64,000 nt of DNA, from positions 248,001 through 312,000 of the forward strand of contig CP091718.1 in NCBI GenBank assembly GCA_022009675.1, given 5' to 3'. The notes under the pieces are model-generated. The model made no database searches. It was not told where the DNA came from and saw nothing but the letters and a program-made list of their open reading frames with translations. Within the stretch, counting starts at the first letter, position 1, and each line of letters opens with the position of its first letter. Position numbers and translations under genes: made by a program. Of this stretch, positions 11,298 through 21,352 are shown piece after piece. This DNA comes from Oscillospiraceae bacterium. Lineage in GTDB: Bacteria > Bacillota > Clostridia > Oscillospirales > CAG-272.

Positions 11298-11353
11298 AAA
11301 AAAAGATCTCCGCAAAGAGCCCATCAAAGGAGCCCTCTGCGAAGATCTTTTTT
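11298..11353 (-). terminator. Bidirectional-looking intrinsic terminator after the GH36 gene
   Basis: A-run plus AGATCT (to 11308) pairs with AGATCTTTTTT (11343-11353), and an imperfect inner stem (CGCAAAGAG / CTCTGCG) closes the loop. Reading leftward it follows the stop codon of the alpha-galactosidase-like gene by about 50 bp and ends in a U-tract. Confidence 0.8.
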
Positions 11354-11401
11354 CACGGTCGGGGAAAAAGCAGTCGCCGGGTCAGCCGTGTCCTGCCAGA
11401 G

Positions 11402-14142
11402 TCATCCGACCTCGCGGATCAATACCACCGCGCTGGAGTATGCAGGCAACCTGACGGAAAATCCCTTCCCCATGAGTTCTGCGCCGGTCACGGTGACATC
11501 GATGCGACCGTCCGTATCGGTAAGACGGTATGTTGCAGTAGGACGCAAGCCGTGAAGCCGGACGTTCAGACTCTCATCCCCGGAATTCTTCGGGCGGAAT
11601 GCCTGGAAGAAGCCCGCGCCCTTGTCGGGATCGAAGAACTCCCACGCGTTCCACTCCTCGTCCGAAACGTTCCATTCGGTCAGCAGGTAGTAATCGGAAT
11701 AGTAGAATTCCTTGACCTGCTCCCACTCGTTGACGCACTTCTCAATGAGTTTCCAGTCCACATTGGAGGCAACCACGTTGTAATTCAGCACAGGCATGGA
11801 GCTGAAGGACGCACGCAAGCCGTACTCATCGCCAATAGCGTACGTGCCGAAATAGGGGAACCACGAAAACAGCGCGGTATTCATGGACATCTTGATCTCC
11901 GGATCATGGTAGCCCGAATCGCTCTTGTGGAGCGGCACGGCACGGCGCATGGTCTCCAGGTCATTGCGACCGCCGCCTGCGGCACAGGCATCAATCATCA
12001 TGTTCGGGAAACGCGCAATGAGGCTGTCAAAAAAACCATAGGTAACCCCTGCACATACAGGTTCTCGGTGATGCCTGCCTGCCCGCGCGGGTCGTTCGCC
12101 TGCCACTCAGACGCGGGATAGGCTACACCGTAGTCCTGGCGGTAGAGGTCGATATTGCCCTCCTTCAACACCGTGCAGACCCGTTCCAGCAGCCACTCAC
12201 GCGCCTCGGGATTGCCGTAGTTTACAAGTTTCGTACTGCTTTTGGGCAGCAGCCATTCCTTTTTCACGCTCGTCGCGCCCAACTGCCCGACAGGCAGGCG
12301 CACAACCTCCGGCTCAAACCACAGAATGGTCTTGGCACCCACACTGTGCGCGTAGTCGGAAACATCCCTGAACTTGCTCGGGAAGCGGGACTCGTCCACA
12401 TACCAGGTGCCCGTAGGCAGCCAGTTCTGGTCGAGCGACTGCGTCCCGGTCTTGTAATACCAGCCGGCATCCATCCACCAGTACCCCAGTTTCACACCGT
12501 TCGCATGATACTTTTTGATAGCGGCAATCTGGTTGGCGTCGGTCGCTCTGAACATTTCCTCGTAGGTCGAGGAGGATGCTGCCGCTGTCGCGGGGCTGAA
12601 GTTCCCGCCGTCGATCTTGCGCATATTGCACGCAATGAAAAAGTTGCGCCACAGGTTTGTCTCGCGGTTGCTGTCGTCCCCCTCGTAGAAAACGAAGGTG
12701 GACAGCGGCGTGCGGATGGTCTGCCCCGGTTTGAGATATGTATTCAGCTTGACCTGCCCGTCAGTTACCGTCAGCTGATCGCCCGTCGAGGAGAAGCCTG
12801 CCCGCCACTGCCCCGGCCAGCCGACGGCAAAGAACGCACCGCCACCGTTCCACTTCAGTTTGAAATAGGGGAAGCGGTTGTAGGTCGCACGCCCCGTCTC
12901 ATTGTTGATGACAAGCTCCATGCCCGAGATGTTCATATCATAGGGCGTGTTGGCTTGATTGTCGTAGCCGCCGTCGCCCAGAATGCCGCTCAGATGCGGA
13001 TTTGCGGCGGTCAGCGTGTAGTTACACCCATTGATCTCGGAAATCGCGGGGGAATTCTCGTTGCCGATGTTGGTGAAATACACCGTCCACTCGTACGCGG
13101 CATGGTAGGGATACAGGGTACAGATGAGCTTGATCTCGATGCTGTCCTTATACAGGAAGCGCACCGTCGTAGTCTCGGAGGTATCGGTGTTTTCCAGCGT
13201 GCGTCCCAACTCGGTAAAGTCGCGTCCGAAGCCGTTGTAAGCCGTGTCGCCCACCCGGAAAGAAACGGGGAATTTCGACATACTCTTCATGAGCGTGCGG
13301 AACTGCCGTACGGCTTTCTCCTTCTCGGTTCTGGTAGCGGCAACACTGCCCGTCGTATCGGGCAACCCGAACGGCTTGATCGGCGTTTTGTCAAACTGAA
13401 CCCACAGCTGCATTTCACCGTCGATCGGTTTGCCGTCCTGGTACAGCTGCCCCGCCGTGATGTTGGACTGGAAATTCCAGATGCCGGGACCACCGTCGTT
13501 CGACTTGCTTCCGGGGTCATGCAAAAGAATCAGGTAGTTCCCTGCTGGCATGGACCGCCCCAGTTCAATCCTTGTAAATGCGCAGTCAACGATGTCCCTG
13601 ACTTCCACGGACAGAAGGGCTTTCTCCGCGACCGTCGCCGAATAAGTACCCTTCCATTCGTAAATGGACAGTGTGCAGAACGTGTCCGGCACGCCCCATG
13701 CGGGAAATCCGATCGTCAACGCGGAGAACGGCGCGTTCAGGTGGAGTTGCAGTCCGGTCTTGTTGATTTTTGACTGGCGTGACGGTCGGATCCTGAAATG
13801 CCATAACATAGGCGGGATCGTCCGATTTGATGTTGTCCGCCAGTTTTTCGGGAGTCCACTCCTGGATCTCCGCGCTGAAATCATACTCCCTGTACACGAT
13901 GGTCTCGGCGGCGGGTCCGGCTTCCCCGCCCGTTTCCGAAGCAGAGGATTCCTCTTCGGTCGCGGGCGCGGTTGGTTCCCCGTCCGTGCCGGAAGCCGTG
14001 ACCGATTCTTCCGTCTGCTCACGCGTGCTTTCCATGGACTTGCTTGCGGTTTCGCCCGAGCCTTGTCCACCAGCGCCGTTGCAGGCTACAAATAAGCCGC
14101 ACGATGCGAGTATCATCGCAAGCAGGATGTTCTTTTTTTCAT
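11402..14142 (-). CDS. GH36-type alpha-galactosidase-like lipoprotein, three frameshifts
   Basis: The repaired protein is about 913 residues. I place the start at 14142, behind an SD (AGAGGA), which requires one missing A in the A-run at 14133-14139. This gives M-K-K-K followed by a lipoprotein signal ending L-F-V-A-C. After an acidic/Thr linker come an N-terminal beta-sandwich region and then a (beta/alpha)8 barrel. The motif Y-R-Q-D-Y places the nucleophile at about Asp670, and C-A-A-G-G-G-R-N-D places the acid/base at about Asp728, matching the GH36 (melibiase) pattern. Other breaks are one extra T at 13767-13771 and one missing base at about 12046 (G-run). It should release terminal galactose or a related sugar at the cell surface. 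A divergent regulator gene shares its promoter region. Confidence 0.82.
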
Positions 14143-14210
14143 GTGCAGTTCCTCTCATTTCTTTTTCATTTTTTTGTTACCAAAAAGGTGCTGTTTCACC
14201 ATTATTAACA

Positions 14211-14239
14211 ATTATACACTTGTCCTGCCGCCTCGTCAA
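14211..14239 (-). promoter_or_regulatory. Promoter of the GH36 gene
   Basis: Minus-strand TTGACG (14234-14239), 17-bp spacer, TATAAT (14211-14216). It interlocks with the rightward promoter of the regulator gene. Confidence 0.75.
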
Positions 14240-14248
14240 GAGTATAAT
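14220..14248 (+). promoter_or_regulatory. Promoter of the ArsR-type regulator gene, overlapping the GH36 promoter
   Basis: TTGTCC (14220-14225), 17-bp spacer, TATAAT (14243-14248). The two divergent promoters overlap almost completely, and the shared segment is a 13-bp near-perfect inverted repeat (14210-14222 / 14237-14249, one mismatch). A single bound regulator could control both. Confidence 0.65.
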
Positions 14249-14304
14249 TTTACATAATTATCTTTGCAGAAAGGTACAGCATTGCTGTAACAAAGGAATT
14301 CTCC

Positions 14305-15261
14305 ATGCCAAAGAACAGTCCGGATCTCCCGTTCGGTCAGTATCAGTTTTCACTATCCGATCCGAAGGACACGGAGGACATCATGACCGTTTGCCATGCG
14401 CTGTCCTCGCAGGAGCGCTTGACCATCCTCCGTATGCTGTATGCAGAGTCCATGTCCATTACCAAAATTGCCAGGGCGATCGGAATATCCGTATCGACCG
14501 CCTGTTTCCACGTCCGCACCCTGCAGGAAGCGGGGCTGGTAAACGTCACAACCATGCAGGGCAAGCACGGCACTCTGCAACTTTGCCAAAGCCGCTTTGT
14601 TTCCCTGAATCTGCTGACAACACCGACCCGGGAAATGGACGCGGGGGTGCATGTGACGCACGAAGTGCCTGTCGGACTTTACACGGGAGCGCATCTGGAG
14701 CCGGATGCGGGTTTTTGCACAGCAAATGAACAGATCATGTTCTCGGACGGCAACATTTTTACGCCGCGCCGTGCAGACGCACAGATACTGTGGGCGAGTG
14801 GCGGCTACGTGGAGTACAGCGTATCCAACACGCGGCGGGACAGCACGCTCCGGCGCTTTACGGTCACGCTTGAAATCTGCTCCGAAACCCTCAATTACTG
14901 CATCGGATGGAAAAGCGACATCACGTTCTGGCTGAACGGCGTGGAGTTGTGTACCAAGACCTCCCCCTCGGACTTTGGCGGGCGGCGTGGGAAGTTCACC
15001 CCTTCCTGGTGGCCTGATGCATCGACACAGTACGGGGAACTGATTGAGATTTCCGTAACCGAAAACGGCGTATCCATCAACGGCTTTTCAACGCAACCGG
15101 AAAGCGGTCCCACGATAGCGGATTTTGACCACGCCGAGACCTTTGTCCTGCGTATCGGGAACAAGGAGGACGCACGGCATCGCGGCGGGTTCAACATCTT
15201 CGGGCGCGGGTTCGGCGACTACCCGCAGGACATCAGCGTGGAAACGGTATATGAGGCGTAG
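14305..15261 (+). CDS. ArsR-type winged-helix regulator fused to a C-terminal beta-rich sensor domain
   Basis: 318 residues. Residues about 20-95 form an ArsR-like winged helix (A-L-S-S-Q-E-R-L-T-I-L-R, then S-I-T-K-I-A-R-A-I-G-I-S and F-H-V-R-T-L-Q-E-A-G-L). The remaining 220 residues are beta-strand- and aromatic-rich, with features of a carbohydrate-binding or concanavalin-like sandwich (W-L-N-G, W-W-P-D), and lack the metal-site cysteines of classical ArsR. An SD (AAAGGA) precedes the ATG. It is divergent from the GH36 gene with overlapping promoters, so I infer a sugar-responsive local regulator of that gene. The C-terminal ligand is unknown. Confidence 0.75.
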   Translation: MPKNSPDLPFGQYQFSLSDPKDTEDIMTVCHALSSQERLTILRMLYAESMSITKIARAIGISVSTACFHVRTLQEAGLVNVTTMQGKHGTLQLCQSRFVSLNLLTTPTREMDAGVHVTHEVPVGLYTGAHLEPDAGFCTANEQIMFSDGNIFTPRRADAQILWASGGYVEYSVSNTRRDSTLRRFTVTLEICSETLNYCIGWKSDITFWLNGVELCTKTSPSDFGGRRGKFTPSWWPDASTQYGELIEISVTENGVSINGFSTQPESGPTIADFDHAETFVLRIGNKEDARHRGGFNIFGRGFGDYPQDISVETVYEA

Positions 15262-15351
15262 CGGCAGTCCCCGGCGGAAACGGAACGGCAGGCAAATAAT
15301 CATGAATTTACCCGATAGCAGGAATATGTTTACAGAATAATAATAAAATTG

Positions 15352-15360
15352 TGGTACAAT
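15352..15360 (+). promoter_or_regulatory. Extended -10 promoter of the acyl-CoA synthetase gene
   Basis: TG-g-TACAAT (15352-15360), 53 bp before the ATG. A TTTACA at 15329-15334 is 20 bp upstream, too far for a standard spacer, so the extended -10 is probably what matters. Confidence 0.5.
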
Positions 15361-15412
15361 GAAACGGATGCGGTCGGAAAGCAACGCTGTACCCGCCGCA
15401 ACGGGAGGAAAA

Positions 15413-17153
15413 ATGGAGAAGTACAAACCAATAAACCGCCGCCGCATGGAGCGCGTCCTGCCCCACATATGGGACGTAACGGATCTGTGCGACATCATTG
15501 AACGCCATGGGAACAAGACCCTGTTTCGATACTACGAGGGCAAGGATATTCAGAGCATGACCTATGCCACGTTCGGCACGCAGGTGCGGGAAGCGGCTGC
15601 CGCTTTTACGGCTATGGGTCTGTGCGGCGAAAAAAATCGCTGTCATCGGGGAAACCTCTCCGCAGTGGGTATGCACATATCTGGGCGCACTTGCCGCAGG
15701 ATGCGTGATCGTACCCATGGACAAGGAGCTGGACACGGAGGAGATCCGCCGCTTTATCGCCATGGTGGATGCACGCGCCATCGTGTACAGCAAGAGTTTC
15801 AACGAGAAGTTCATCAAATCCATTTCGGACGGTGATACGGGCATCCGGTACTTTATCCCCATCACGCCTGCCTACGACAGCAGCTTTCGACAATAAGGTC
15901 ATTGCCTTTGAACAGTTGCTGACGTGCGGACGCGAGCGTGTCGAGCGCGACGGCTACCACTACCCCATCGTCCGCAACCGCGAAAAGCTGGCGGAAATGC
16001 TGTTTACCTCCGGCACCACCGGCACCAGCAAGTGCGTCATGCTGTGCCAGAAGAATATTTTTGCCGCCGTCAATGCGGCAGTGGAGACTGTCTGCTTCTC
16101 CGCAGATGACGTGGTTGTCTCCGTCCTGCCCATCCACCACACCTACGAGCTGATGTGCATCCTGGCCGAGATGGTGTACGGCATTGAGATATGCATCAAC
16201 GACTCCCTGCGCCATGTCATGAAGAATTTCCAGCTCTTCAAGCCGACGGGGCTGGTGCTGGTCCCGCTGTTCATCAATACCATGTACGCCAAGATATGGT
16301 CCGAAGCCCAAAAGAGCAAGAAGGAAACCATCCTCAAGGCAGGTCTTGCCACCTCCAAGACGCTGATGGCGGTAGGCATCGACGCACGGCGGAAGATATT
16401 CAAGTCGGTTCTGGACGCCTTCGGCGGGCGGCTGGATCACATCATCTGCGGCGGCGCCAAGCTCAATCCTGACCTGATCGCGGCTTTTGAGGATTTCGGA
16501 ATTTCGATCTTTGAAGGTTGCGGCATCACCGAATGCTCCCCGCTGACCTGCGTCACGCCGTACTTTGCACGCAAGTACGGTTCGGTCGGTCCCGCCGTTC
16601 CCTGCTGCCGGGTGCGCATCGACGAAAAGACCGGCTCCGGAGAGAACGAGGAAGGATACGTGGAAGGTGAGATACAGATCAAGGGTGACAACGTCATGCT
16701 TGGCTACTACAACAATCCCGAAGCAAACGAGGCGGCGTTCACGACGGACGGCTGGTACCGCACGGGCGACATCGGGTATATGGACGGCGACGGGTACATC
16801 TACATCACGGGGCGGATGAAGTCGGTTATCGTGCTGGAAAACGGCAAAAACGTCTTCCCGGAGGAGATTGAGGAGTATCTGGGCAAAGATCGACACCATC
16901 TGTGAAAGCGTCGTGGTCGGGCGGAAGGCGCCGGACAGCGATGCCATCATCCTGACGGCGGTGGTATTCCCCTGCCTACGACAAGTTCCCGACCGGTGCG
17001 AGCGAGGAGCTGATCCGGGAATCCATCCGGAACTCCATCAATGCCATGAACCGCCGCCTGCCCGGCTTCAAGCAGGTCAAGGCGGTGGAATACCGGCAGA
17101 CGGAATTTGAAAAGACGACATCCAAAAAAATCAAGCGGCATCTTGTAAAATGA
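15413..17153 (+). CDS. AMP-forming acyl-CoA synthetase (long-chain fatty-acid-CoA ligase type), four frameshifts
   Basis: The repaired protein is 578 residues. It contains the AMP-binding P-loop T-S-G-T-T-G-T-S-K, the G-C-G-I-T-E-C-S-P core motif and the Y-R-T-G-D-I-G-Y hinge segment. A C-terminal lid ends in a conserved Lys in K-I-K-R. It activates a carboxylic acid to acyl-AMP and then acyl-CoA; the chain length cannot be read from sequence. An SD (GGGAGGA) precedes the ATG. Each of four one-base insertions is explained by a lengthened run: A-run near 15630, C near 15888, G near 16885 and C-run near 16967. Removing all four restores the whole domain. Its stop overlaps the hemW start (ATGA), so the two are probably co-translated. 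Confidence 0.85.
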
Positions 17154-18338
17154 CGGGCAGAGAAAGAGGCGGAACGCCAGCCGGCGGAGAGCCGGTCGGT
17201 CTGTACCTGCATATACCCTTCTGCCGGAGCAAGTGTCCCTTCTGCGACTTCTGCTCCTTTCCCGCGCCCGGATGCGGCAATGGTTGAAGCATACGTGGAC
17301 GAACTGATCCGCCGCATCCGGCTATCCGGGGCGGCGGAGGCGGCAGCGGCGGGCGGCGTGCAGGCACTGGACACGGTGTACATCGGCGGCGGAACGCCGA
17401 CTCTTTCTGACTCCGTCGCAGGCGGCACGCCTCATGGAGGCGGTTCATGCCGCCTTTTTGTCCTGCCGGATGCGGAAGTAACCGTGGAGGGCAACCCGGC
17501 GGCGCTGACGGCGGAGGGGCTGGCGGCATTCCGCGCGGGCGGCGTCAACCGGTTGAGCCTTGGCGTGCAGTCCGCCAACGCGGACGAACTACGGGCGCTG
17601 GGGCGCCTGCACAGCTTCCCGGACGCCGTGCGGGCAGTGGAAACTGCGCGTGCGGTCGGTATCGGAAATATCAGTCTGGATTTCATGATCGGCATTCCGG
17701 GGCAGACGCCGGACAGTCTGCGGCGGACGCTGGAGGCGGCGTTGGCACTGGAGCCGGAGCACCTGTCGGCATACTGCCTGAGTCTGGAGCCGGGGACGCC
17801 GTTCGGGCGGCGCGGACGCGCAGGACTGGGACTGCCTGCCGACGAGGACGAGGCGGCGGAGCAGGCATCGGCTCTGTACGAGCTGTCGGCGCGCCTGCTG
17901 TCGGCTGCCGGATACGAGCATTACGAAATCTCCAACTATGCCCGTCCCGGTATGCGCTCCCGTCACAATCTGCACACGTGGCAGGACAAGCCCTATATCG
18001 GGCTTGGCGTGGGCGCGTACTCCTACCTGCACAGCGTCCGCTTCGGGCAGTCACGTGACCTTTCCGCTTTCCTTGACGGCAGGGATATCACGGTGGATCG
18101 CTACATCCCGGATCGCCGCGAACAAATGGAGGAGTATATCATGCTCGGACTGCGTCTCGCGGAGGGTATTTCCGAAGCAGACTTCCGTACCCGCTTCGGC
18201 GTGGACTTTTGGGCAACGCGCGGGGCTGTCTGCGAGCCGCTCCTCCGCGCCGGACTCGCCCGCCGTCCGGACGGACGCTTTGCCCTCACCGAATCCGGCT
18301 GGCTTGTCTCCAATGCGATCCTCGCCGATCTGGTGTAG
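17150..18338 (+). CDS. hemW: Radical SAM heme chaperone HemW (coproporphyrinogen oxidase-like), frameshifts
   Basis: The repaired length is about 395 residues, normal for HemW. The radical-SAM cluster motif C-R-S-K-C-P-F-C-D-F-C gives CxxxCxxC plus the extra Cys typical of HemW. The Y-I-G-G-G-T-P glycine motif, V-E-G-N-P, G-V-Q-S, and the C-terminal HemN-like domain (H-Y-E-I-S-N-Y, N-L-H-T-W) follow. The ATG overlaps the upstream stop codon. One extra G near 17270 breaks the N-terminus. A second, compensating pair (+1 near 17411, -1 in the T-run near 17457) scrambles about 15 residues without stopping the frame. The family is often mis-named as an oxygen-independent coproporphyrinogen oxidase; HemW proper binds and hands over heme. 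Confidence 0.88.
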
Positions 18339-18484
18339 ACCGTTATCCGGAGGCGGAGGTTTCGGACGGTCCCGGCTTGCCGGAGTGGCAGCCGCGCCGT
18401 CTGCCAAGGCACAGAACTTCCTGTCTGAAAGTATTTTTCAGACTTGCGCCCCCGAATAAATCGACGTTTCCTTTATGCCACGCC

Positions 18485-18513
18485 TTGACAACCCGCAGGA
18501 TTTGGTATATAAT
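18485..18513 (+). promoter_or_regulatory. Perfect consensus sigma-A promoter of proS
   Basis: TTGACA (18485-18490), 17-bp spacer, TATAAT (18508-18513), 63 bp upstream of the proS ATG. It is one of the exact-consensus promoters in the window. Confidence 0.9.
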
Positions 18514-18576
18514 ATGGTATCTTTAGCGTAAAATCGCGCGGCGTACCGCGCAGGCATCGAAAGGTTGAATAATCGT

Positions 18577-20016
18577 ATGGCAAAAGAAAAAATGGTAGAG
18601 CAGATCACCTCCATGGATACCGACTTCGCTCAGTGGTATACCGACGTGGTCAAAAAAGCCGAACTGGTTGACTACTCCGGCGTGCGCGGCTGTATGGTCA
18701 TCCGCCCGTACGGATACGCCATCTGGGAAAACATACAGAAGGATCTCGACGCACGCTTCAAGGCATTGGGACATGAGAATGTGTATATGCCCATGTTCAT
18801 TCCGGAAAGCCTGCTCCAGAAGGAGAAGGATCATGTAGAGGGCTTCGCGCCGGAATGCGCCATCGTCACCATCGGCGGGCAGAATCAGCTCTCCGAGCGT
18901 CTGATCGTCCGCCCCACATCCGAGACGCTGTTCTGCGAGCACTACAAGAATATCATCCAGTCCTACCGCGACCTGCCCAAGCTGTACAACCAGTGGTGCA
19001 ATGTGGTACGCTGGGAAAAGACCACCCGCCCCTTCCTGCGGACATCCGAGTTCCTGTGGCAGGAGGGACACACCATGCATGAGACCGAGCAGGAGGCACG
19101 CGAGGAAACCCTGCGGATGCTGGGCGTCTATGCCGACTTCTACCGGGACACGCTTGCCATTCCCGCTATCACCGGCCGCAAGACCGAAAAGGAAAAGTTC
19201 GCGGGCGCCGAGGAGACCTACACCATCGAACCGATGATGCACAACGGCGTAGCACTGCAAGGCGGCACCTCCCACTACTTCGGCACCGGATTTACCAGAG
19301 CGTTTGACATCACCTTCACCGGGCGCGACAACCAGATTTACTACCCGCATCAGACATCGTGGGGGCTTTCCACCCGCTCCATCGGCGCCATCATCATGAC
19401 GCACGGTGACGACAGCGGTCTGATCCTGCCGCCGCGCGTAGCGCCCATTCAGGTAGTCATCATCCCCGCCGCCCAGCACAAGGAAGGCGTCCTGGAAGCC
19501 GCCGGCGCGCTCCGCGACCGGCTGACGTCTGCCGGAATCCGCGTCAAGCTGGATGATTCCGAAAACTCTGCCGGCTGGAAGTTCAGCCAGTACGAAATGA
19601 AGGGCGTGCCGGTGCGTCTGGAGATCGGTCCCCGCGATATCGCCGCCAATTCCTGCGTGCTGGTCAGCCGCGTGACCCGCGAGAAAAAGTTCGTGTCGCT
19701 GGACAATATCACGGACGAGGTCAACGCCATGCTGAATCAGGTACACGACGAGCTGCTTGCCCGTGCACAGAAAAACCTGGAGGAAAAGACCTTCGTGGCG
19801 CATTCCTACGAGGAGTTCCTGGACATTGCCGCCAACCATCCCGGCTATATCAAAGCGATGTGGTGCGGCGAAACCGCCTGTGAGGACAAGCTGAAGGATG
19901 TGACCGGCGGCGTCAAGTCGCGGTGCATCCCGTTCCATGAGGATACCGTCTCCGACGTGTGCGTCTGCTGTGGCAAACCCGCCAAGCACATGGTGGTCTG
20001 GGGAAGACAGTATTAA
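18577..20016 (+). CDS. proS: Prolyl-tRNA synthetase, archaeal/eukaryotic type
   Basis: 479 residues, intact. Class II motifs are visible: motif 2 around R-P-T-S-E-T and W-E-K-T-T-R-P-F-L-R-T-S-E-F, and motif 3 around H-G-D-D-S-G-L-I-L-P-P. An anticodon-binding domain follows, then a C-terminal zinc-type domain with a cysteine cluster ending in G-R-Q-Y. The inserted editing domain of bacterial-type ProRS is absent, so this is the shorter archaeal-like form (TIGR00408 type), which occurs in many Clostridia. I start at ATG 18577 (AAAGG upstream) rather than the TTG four codons earlier. It charges tRNA-Pro. Confidence 0.95.
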   Translation: MAKEKMVEQITSMDTDFAQWYTDVVKKAELVDYSGVRGCMVIRPYGYAIWENIQKDLDARFKALGHENVYMPMFIPESLLQKEKDHVEGFAPECAIVTIGGQNQLSERLIVRPTSETLFCEHYKNIIQSYRDLPKLYNQWCNVVRWEKTTRPFLRTSEFLWQEGHTMHETEQEAREETLRMLGVYADFYRDTLAIPAITGRKTEKEKFAGAEETYTIEPMMHNGVALQGGTSHYFGTGFTRAFDITFTGRDNQIYYPHQTSWGLSTRSIGAIIMTHGDDSGLILPPRVAPIQVVIIPAAQHKEGVLEAAGALRDRLTSAGIRVKLDDSENSAGWKFSQYEMKGVPVRLEIGPRDIAANSCVLVSRVTREKKFVSLDNITDEVNAMLNQVHDELLARAQKNLEEKTFVAHSYEEFLDIAANHPGYIKAMWCGETACEDKLKDVTGGVKSRCIPFHEDTVSDVCVCCGKPAKHMVVWGRQY

Positions 20017-20059
20017 GGGAACGCCGATTCAGGCTACCCATCGGATACAGTTCCGGGGT

Positions 20060-20087
20060 CCGGGGGGCTCTTTCGGGAGTCCCCCGG
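20060..20087. repeat. REP-like hairpin, copy 1
   Basis: G-rich arm, loop TTTCG and C-rich arm form a strong stem. Related hairpins with a TTTC(G/A)G loop core occur at 34258-34281 and 53070-53093. All three are intergenic. Confidence 0.5.
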
Positions 20088-20115
20088 TGCTTCCTCGGTA
20101 AGCAAGGAGGTCCAC

Positions 20116-21281
20116 ATGACCGGATACACAGCCCGCAGCCGCCGCGGGACCGCCGAGGCGGTCCGCTCCGCCCTGCACGACTTTTTCCGACGTGTGGACC
20201 CCGTTTTGCTTGTCTGCACGCTGGTACTGACCGGTCTCGGACTGCTCACGATATGGGGCGCGGTGGACAATTTCGGGCAGCGCAAGCTGAAAATGCAGTT
20301 TGCCATGGCGGTGCTGGGCATCATCATGACCTTTGTCGTGGCGAATCTGGATTACCATATCATTCTGGAGCGTCTGTGGCTGCCGTTCCTCATCTTCTCG
20401 GTCGGCATCCTGGCGCTGACGCTGGTTGCGGGCAGCACCGGCGAAGGCATTGAGACCTCCAACAAGAGCTGGCTGACCGTCCCGGTCGTCGGGATCGCCA
20501 TCCAGCCCTCGGAATTCGTCAAAATAACGTTTATCTGCACCTATTCCCGGCATCTCGCCCTGGTGCAGAGCCGTATCCGCTCCCCGCGCGTTCTGCCGTG
20601 GCTGGCTGTCCATGCCCCTGCTCATCGTGGGTCTGATCCTGCTCTCCGGCGACCTCGTGTGGCGCTGGTGTACATCGCCATGATTCTCCTGCTCCTGTTC
20701 TGCGCGGGACTGCCGCTGTGGTGGTTCGGGGGCGGGGCGCTGGCAGGGGCAGTGGCTCTCCCGTTTCTTTTGGAACAGACTGCAACCCTACCAGCAGGAG
20801 CGTATTCTGGTGGGATTCAATCCGGAGCTTGACCCGCTGGACAAGGGCTGGCAGGCACTCATGAGCCGCCAGTGCATCGAGAACGGCGGTCTGCTCGGTG
20901 TCGGACTGCGCACCGGCGGCAACTATGAGGATCTTGCCGCCTCACACACCGACTTCATCTTCGCCACGGTATGCGAGAAATTCGGCTTTGTCGGCGGACT
21001 GCTCGTCATCGCGGTGCTGGCGGTCATGGTCTGGCGAATCCTGTGGATCGGGCGGCAGGCAAGCCACGATGCAGGCTTCTACATCTGCATGGGGGTTGCG
21101 GCGGTGCTGATCGCGCAGTCGGCAGAGAACCTCGGTATGTGTCTGGCTCTGCTGCCTGTTGTGGGACTGACTCTGCCCTTTGTATCCTGCGGCGGTTCCT
21201 CCGTGCTGGCGTCCTTCATTCTGCTCGGCATGGTGCATTCCGTCGCGGCGCACAAAGCCGACAAGGCGGGTGGGAGAGTAA
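20116..21281 (+). CDS. SEDS-family (RodA/FtsW/SpoVE) peptidoglycan glycosyltransferase, frameshifts
   Basis: The repaired protein is 387 residues, with about ten membrane helices. The family motifs Q-P-S-E-F-V-K, S-G-D-L-G-V-A-L-V (containing the SEDS catalytic Asp), Q-S-A-E-N and the C-terminal G-G-S-S-V-L-A-S are visible after repair. SEDS proteins polymerise lipid II into glycan strands, with a class B PBP partner. I cannot decide between the elongation (RodA) and division (FtsW) member, and no PBP gene is adjacent. Indels: +1 near 20603, -1 near 20649 at the catalytic motif, +1 in the T-run near 20776, and an inferred +1 in the G-run near 21268. The last restores a TAA at 21279-21281 just before the terminator. 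An SD (AAGGAGG) precedes the ATG. Confidence 0.85.
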
Positions 21282-21313
21282 GCGATTCTCCGGAAACCCG
21301 CTGCCCGGAACAC

Positions 21314-21349
21314 AGGAAGAGGGAGCGGCGAATGCCGCTCCCTCTTCCT
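21314..21349. terminator. Intrinsic terminator between convergent genes
   Basis: A 16-bp perfect stem (21314-21329 / 21334-21349) with a GAAT tetraloop, followed on the + strand by GCTTTATTT. It serves the SEDS gene and probably the convergent lipoprotein gene. Confidence 0.85.
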
Positions 21350-21352
21350 GCT

